The position numbers and the translations under genes were made by a program. Under the pieces are notes generated by a model. The model was not told the DNA's origin and ran no database searches. It was given only the letters and a program-made list of their open reading frames with translations. Shown here piece after piece: positions 60,638-64,000 of a stretch of 64,000 bases of DNA. Within the stretch, counting starts at the first letter, position 1. Each line of letters starts with the position of its first letter. Source of the stretch: Candidatus Zixiibacteriota bacterium (GTDB taxonomy: Bacteria; Zixibacteria; MSB-5A5; UBA10806; 4484-95); contig JAAEQD010000273.1 of assembly GCA_024231855.1 (NCBI GenBank), positions 1-64,000 of the forward strand, in the 5' to 3' direction.

Positions 60638-62001
60638 TACACGCCTCCTACCACAAGGTTGTTAACGAGAATATGAGGACCGCCATGACATGAACGGATA
60701 TTGGTCTGTCCCTTGCCGCAACCGCCGATCTTGTTGAGTACGAAATCATTACCGATACCGGTGATATCATTCAATGTCTGATACAGGTTGCCGGTGACAT
60801 TAAAATCTCTGACCATCCGTTCCAGTTTGCCGTTTTTAACGATATAACCGTAATGAGCGCCGAACGTGAAATTCTCGCCGGCTGTTTGGCCGCCCTTGGC
60901 ATCGAGGATATACAGACCGTTGCCGAGTTTTTCCAGAAGCTCGTCTAAACTCAGTTTACCGGGCTTAATAAATATCGTTCCCATCCTGATAATGGGAGCG
61001 TAACGATAATCCTCGGCCACGCAATGTCCGGAAAGCGGCTCATCGAATTCCGCGGCGGTTCTTCTCGAATGAAGTCTTCCGGTTAGCACGCCGTTTTTCA
61101 TAAGCTCGGTAGGCCGCACTTCGATACCTTCATCATCGTACTTGTAGAAACCAAGCTGATCGGGCAAGGTCGCGTCATCGACAATATTGAGTATGTCGCT
61201 GCCAAGTTTGTTGCCCAATTTCATCTTTTCGCGCATCGCGGGCAGATTCTCAACGATATCGGCCTCGGAGAAATGTCCGAAAGCCTCATGAGTAAACACG
61301 CCGCCCAGATTGGGATTAAGTACGCAGGGATAATCGCCGCCTTTGACCGGCTCGGCTTTCAACAAGTCGAGCGCCAGGCCGGTGCGCTTCTCGAAAAGGC
61401 TTTCCTGATCCCGGACAGTACCGAAACCGTTACTGCCGCCGCAACTCACCCTGACATTCTGAAGCAGGTTACCATCCTTGGCCATGATTTCGCCGAACAG
61501 GCCGGTGGTAATTAAATCCTCCCTGATCCGGGAGCCTTCTGTATTCAGGTAATGTTTCTCCCTGACCACTTCGCGATAACTCATAGTAGTGTTAATTATT
61601 TTTTCCTGGCTAAGCGGTATTTCATTATATTTACCAACCAGTTCGAGCTTCTCGGCCATCGAAATCTGACGGGGATCTTCCTTCAGCTCCGGCATAAAAT
61701 CCGCCCGCGCAGGCTCAACATCCGCCAGTTTAACCGGCTTATCGATCTGGGCGGCGATCAGGCCGGCGTTCTCCACGGCCGTAATAATCGCCTTGTCGGC
61801 ATCATCTTCCCTGGTGAAAACAACCGATGACAACCCGCCATCCTTGAGCACCCGAACCACGAAGCCATCGGTGGAGTTCGAGCCGATCTGGGTCAACTCC
61901 TTGCCGCTGAAAGAAATACTGGTAGACTTCTTGACCTCGTACCTGATATCGCCATAGTCAACATCGGCTTTGGCAAGTATCGTCTTAAGTTTATCGAACA
62001 T
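60637..62001 (-). CDS. tldD: TldD metalloprotease subunit, second pair
   Basis: A 454-residue TldD-family protein with HExxxH at 238-243 (HEAFGHFSEAD) and the C-terminal cysteine region CGKGQTNIRSCHGG. No signal peptide, so it should work in the cytoplasm with its overlapping TldE partner. TldD/E heterodimers degrade unfolded small peptides and, in other bacteria, remove leader peptides from microcin-type precursors. AGGAGGTAAG precedes the ATG. Confidence 0.93.
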   Translation of the reverse strand: MFDKLKTILAKADVDYGDIRYEVKKSTSISFSGKELTQIGSNSTDGFVVRVLKDGGLSSVVFTREDDADKAIITAVENAGLIAAQIDKPVKLADVEPARADFMPELKEDPRQISMAEKLELVGKYNEIPLSQEKIINTTMSYREVVREKHYLNTEGSRIREDLITTGLFGEIMAKDGNLLQNVRVSCGGSNGFGTVRDQESLFEKRTGLALDLLKAEPVKGGDYPCVLNPNLGGVFTHEAFGHFSEADIVENLPAMREKMKLGNKLGSDILNIVDDATLPDQLGFYKYDDEGIEVRPTELMKNGVLTGRLHSRRTAAEFDEPLSGHCVAEDYRYAPIIRMGTIFIKPGKLSLDELLEKLGNGLYILDAKGGQTAGENFTFGAHYGYIVKNGKLERMVRDFNVTGNLYQTLNDITGIGNDFVLNKIGGCGKGQTNIRSCHGGPHILVNNLVVGGV

Positions 62002-62177
62002 CTTACCTCCTGTAATTATCTATCGAAAATCTTGATCAACCAAACATTTTAATGTACGAATGCCAGATATTTATGTTTAGAATATTATAAGAATTTGCGG
62101 GAGGAAGAGCAAACGAATTCATTTCATCAATCAACTAGCATAAAATTGAAGCAATTAGCAGATTTAATAGTAGGTTG

Positions 62178-62669
62178 TTACCAATTATTTTCGCCGAGTT
62201 TTCCGGCCGGATTTTTACATGTGGGTTGTATGTCGGTGTTGGTGTTGGCCCAAATTTCTCCGGTGGTCGGATTGTAGGCGTAACCGCCTCTTTCTCCAAC
62301 GATATCTCCCATCGTTGTTCCCTCAACAATTGAATCCGGGGCGTTGCTCGGGTCCTGGTATGGATTTGACGGAATACCGGCTTGACAAACCTCATTAGGC
62401 AGCATGAGCGCGGCTATACTTGGGTAATTATTATAGCCTGTCGTTACTATTCGATGCATATGCCATATACTGATAGACTCGCGCAAACCTCCCAATGATC
62501 CTTTGAGCGAACTCTCTCTTGAGGCCCCGGTTATGTCCTGATAATGCGTGATTGCGCCGGTTCCCAATATAGCGAGAATAACAATAGTCACGACCAGTTC
62601 AATTAAGGTAAACCCATTAGAATTGGGATAATCAGACCTGATGTTTATGATCTTTTTGGTATTATTCAT
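62178..62669 (-). CDS. Type IV/type II pilin-like prepilin
   Basis: About 163 residues from the ATG at 62669 (GGTGA upstream); longer starts run into non-conserved hydrophobic sequence. The prepilin cleavage and methylation site is SNGFTLIELVVTIVILAILGTGAI: glycine before the phenylalanine, glutamate at +5, and the long helix. The globular part has CQAGIPSNPYQDPSNAPD and GGYAYNPTTGEIWANT, like GspG-type pseudopilins. It fits with the PilT gene elsewhere in the window. A prepilin peptidase is not seen. Confidence 0.88.
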   Translation of the reverse strand: MNNTKKIINIRSDYPNSNGFTLIELVVTIVILAILGTGAITHYQDITGASRESSLKGSLGGLRESISIWHMHRIVTTGYNNYPSIAALMLPNEVCQAGIPSNPYQDPSNAPDSIVEGTTMGDIVGERGGYAYNPTTGEIWANTNTDIQPTCKNPAGKLGENNW

Positions 62670-62804
62670 TATATTATTCACCAATATAAGCAATCGGCAC
62701 TCCATATTTAGATACAAATATATATATAAAGCAATATGCTTGGGCATATGGATTATGTTACAAAAATGAACGACAAGACTATAGATTGATTTGTTTTGTA
62801 CTAA

Positions 62805-63578
62805 TTATGGAGCAAGCTCGATCCCGATCGGGCAGTGATCGGAGCCCATTATCTCCGGCCGGATGAAAGCCGATTTCAACCTTTCACGAAGGCTTTCGCT
62901 GACATAGAAATAATCAATCCGCCAGCCGACATTGCGCTCACGGGCCCGGGTTATCATATCCCACCAGGTGTATTGATCGGGCTGGTCGTTGAACATCCTG
63001 AATGTGTCGATATAGCCGTGCTCCAGAAATTTATCGATCCAGGCGCGTTCGATCGGCAGGAAACCCGATGTTTTCTCGTTTGGTTTCGGGCGAGCCAGAT
63101 CGGTTTCCTTGTGGGCGGTGTTGACATCCCCGCAGATAACGATATTCTGGCCGGCTTTTTTCAGCTTTTCGACATGCTTCAGGCAGGCATCGTAGAAATC
63201 GAGCTTGTATTTAAGCCGCTCTTTACGGGCTTTGCCGTTGGGGAAATATATATTGAGCAGGGTAAAATTATCGTACTCGGCGATAAGAGTCCGGCCCTCC
63301 GAGTCGAATTTATTGATACCGAATCCCTTGCTGACTTTGTTTGGCTTTATCTTCGAATAGATCGCCACGCCTGAATAGCCCTTCTTCTCGGCTGAGCAGA
63401 AATAACTGTGATAGCTGCCGATCTGCCTGAGCTGATCGGGCACCTGCTCGGGTTGGGCTTTGGTCTCCTGAAGGCAGAGTATTTCGGGCTTATCTTTGAA
63501 AAACCAGTCCAGCGCCTTTTTCTTATGAATCGCCCGGATACCGTTGACATTCCATGACATCATTTTAATCGGTTTCAT
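62805..63578 (-). CDS. xthA: Exodeoxyribonuclease III
   Basis: A 257-residue endonuclease/exonuclease/phosphatase-fold enzyme: [12 protein letters not shown] at the start, the catalytic glutamate in [10 protein letters not shown], the ICGDVNTAH motif, and the final [11 protein letters not shown] with the catalytic Asp-His. It cuts abasic sites and removes 3' blocks in base-excision repair. Length is normal. It stands alone. Confidence 0.95.
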   Translation of the reverse strand: MKPIKMMSWNVNGIRAIHKKKALDWFFKDKPEILCLQETKAQPEQVPDQLRQIGSYHSYFCSAEKKGYSGVAIYSKIKPNKVSKGFGINKFDSEGRTLIAEYDNFTLLNIYFPNGKARKERLKYKLDFYDACLKHVEKLKKAGQNIVICGDVNTAHKETDLARPKPNEKTSGFLPIERAWIDKFLEHGYIDTFRMFNDQPDQYTWWDMITRARERNVGWRIDYFYVSESLRERLKSAFIRPEIMGSDHCPIGIELAP

Positions 63579-63721
63579 TTATTTATCCTTTTGGTGTGCA
63601 TGCGGTGTTGAACATAGTTAAATATTAACGTGGAAGATAATGGATTCGGTTCCGGGTTTCAATCTTAAATAATTTGTAGGTCGAATTCCGACCGGAGGAG
63701 GAACTCGACAATTACGACCAG

Positions 63722-64000
63722 TTACTTCTTAACCAAGCCCGACAAACCAACAGCCAGTAAGGTTGACAGGAACCAACCGGCGAATATATGAAACCACATA
63801 TAATATTGCAATGCAGCACCCCATGCGCCTTTATTGGCATTGGGCAACCAAAATTCTGCTTGATGGAGGTTGACAAGTGGTACGAACATATCGATGGAAT
63901 AGAAAATTGGATTTAGCTTCGGATAATCTTCAGAAATTACCCTTGTTGGTGATATTAAATCAGCCCCAGACCAGAATAATAAAGCGCCTATAGCCATGAT
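63722..64000 (-). CDS. C-terminal part of a membrane protein, cut by the window end
   Basis: At least 91 residues with two hydrophobic segments; the open frame runs to the window edge, so the start is missing or just outside. PIFYSIDMFVPLVNLHQAEFW and YYMWFHIFAGWFLSTLLAVGLSGLVKK remind me of the C-terminal end of bacterial membrane-associated oxidoreductase/pentapeptide-repeat proteins, but that is from memory and uncertain. Confidence 0.5.
   Translation of the reverse strand: MMAIGALLFWSGADLISPTRVISEDYPKLNPIFYSIDMFVPLVNLHQAEFWLPNANKGAWGAALQYYMWFHIFAGWFLSTLLAVGLSGLVKK

Noticed and set aside
63676-63720. Possible third copy of repeat family B (GTAGGTCGAATTCCGACC)
   Set aside because: Only the first few bases match; the rest differs, so it may be an unrelated short palindrome.
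1-64000. tRNA, rRNA or other common RNA genes
   Set aside because: I looked for tRNA T-arm-like strings and rRNA blocks by eye and found none that I could fold; a covariance-model search could still find something.

Overview
The window looks like chromosome from an uncultivated bacterium of the FCB/GN15 type, with candidate phylum Zixibacteria the best guess. The reasons are indirect. Secreted proteins end in type IX-style sorting domains (NYPNPFN...), one secreted protein carries a dockerin-like double repeat with GDAN.../DVNGD... motifs, lipoprotein signals are frequent, and there are periplasmic Tat oxidoreductases, flotillin/HflKC/AsmA envelope genes, a PilT ATPase and a prepilin. I saw no rRNA, tRNA or CRISPR array.

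Layout. 0.1-1.5 kb: a sodium:solute symporter. 1.5-3.7 kb: a compact AT-rich operon of two TIR-domain genes flanking a small helical protein, with a near-consensus promoter; it looks like an acquired defence module. 3.7-7.7 kb: small lipoprotein, DinB-like, TonB-like and hydrolase genes separated by many short palindromic repeats of at least five kinds. 7.7-15.3 kb: a dockerin protein, a GMC oxidoreductase with a Tat-signal partner, a hydrolase, a Tat aldo/keto reductase with a ferredoxin tail, and a DUF6599-like lipoprotein. 15.4-21 kb: hflKC, DUF456, a transglutaminase lipoprotein and a fibronectin-III lipoprotein. 21-30.2 kb: a small possibly leaderless gene, an S9 peptidase behind a palindromic operator, AsmA, and a four-gene membrane cluster of unknown function. 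30.3-33 kb: tandem secreted paralogues with sorting domains. 33.1-36.2 kb: a cold-shock protein, an atypical TGS GTPase, a QueG-like Fe-S protein and a Tyr-Asp repeat protein. 36.5-39.4 kb: a first TldD/TldE pair (TldD with a Tat signal). 39.5-45.4 kb: cysteine desulfurase, flotillin/NfeD and a MacB-like ABC exporter. 45.7-49 kb: pilT coupled to a 712-residue multidomain signalling protein. 49.1-58.8 kb: an exported M3 peptidase, a sorting-domain protein, a serine hydrolase, and a leftward run rsgA - M3 peptidase - kinase-like - two GNATs - DJ-1. 59-62 kb: a second TldD/TldE pair followed by a separate tiny transcription unit (promoter, consensus Shine-Dalgarno, 19-codon ORF, three hairpins). 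62.2-64 kb: a prepilin, exonuclease III and a membrane protein cut by the window end.

The best candidates for something new are the three-gene TIR operon and the 19-codon ORF beside tldDE. After them come the PilT-coupled multidomain protein and the Tyr-Asp repeat protein. All functions are assigned from motifs read by eye; no database search was possible.
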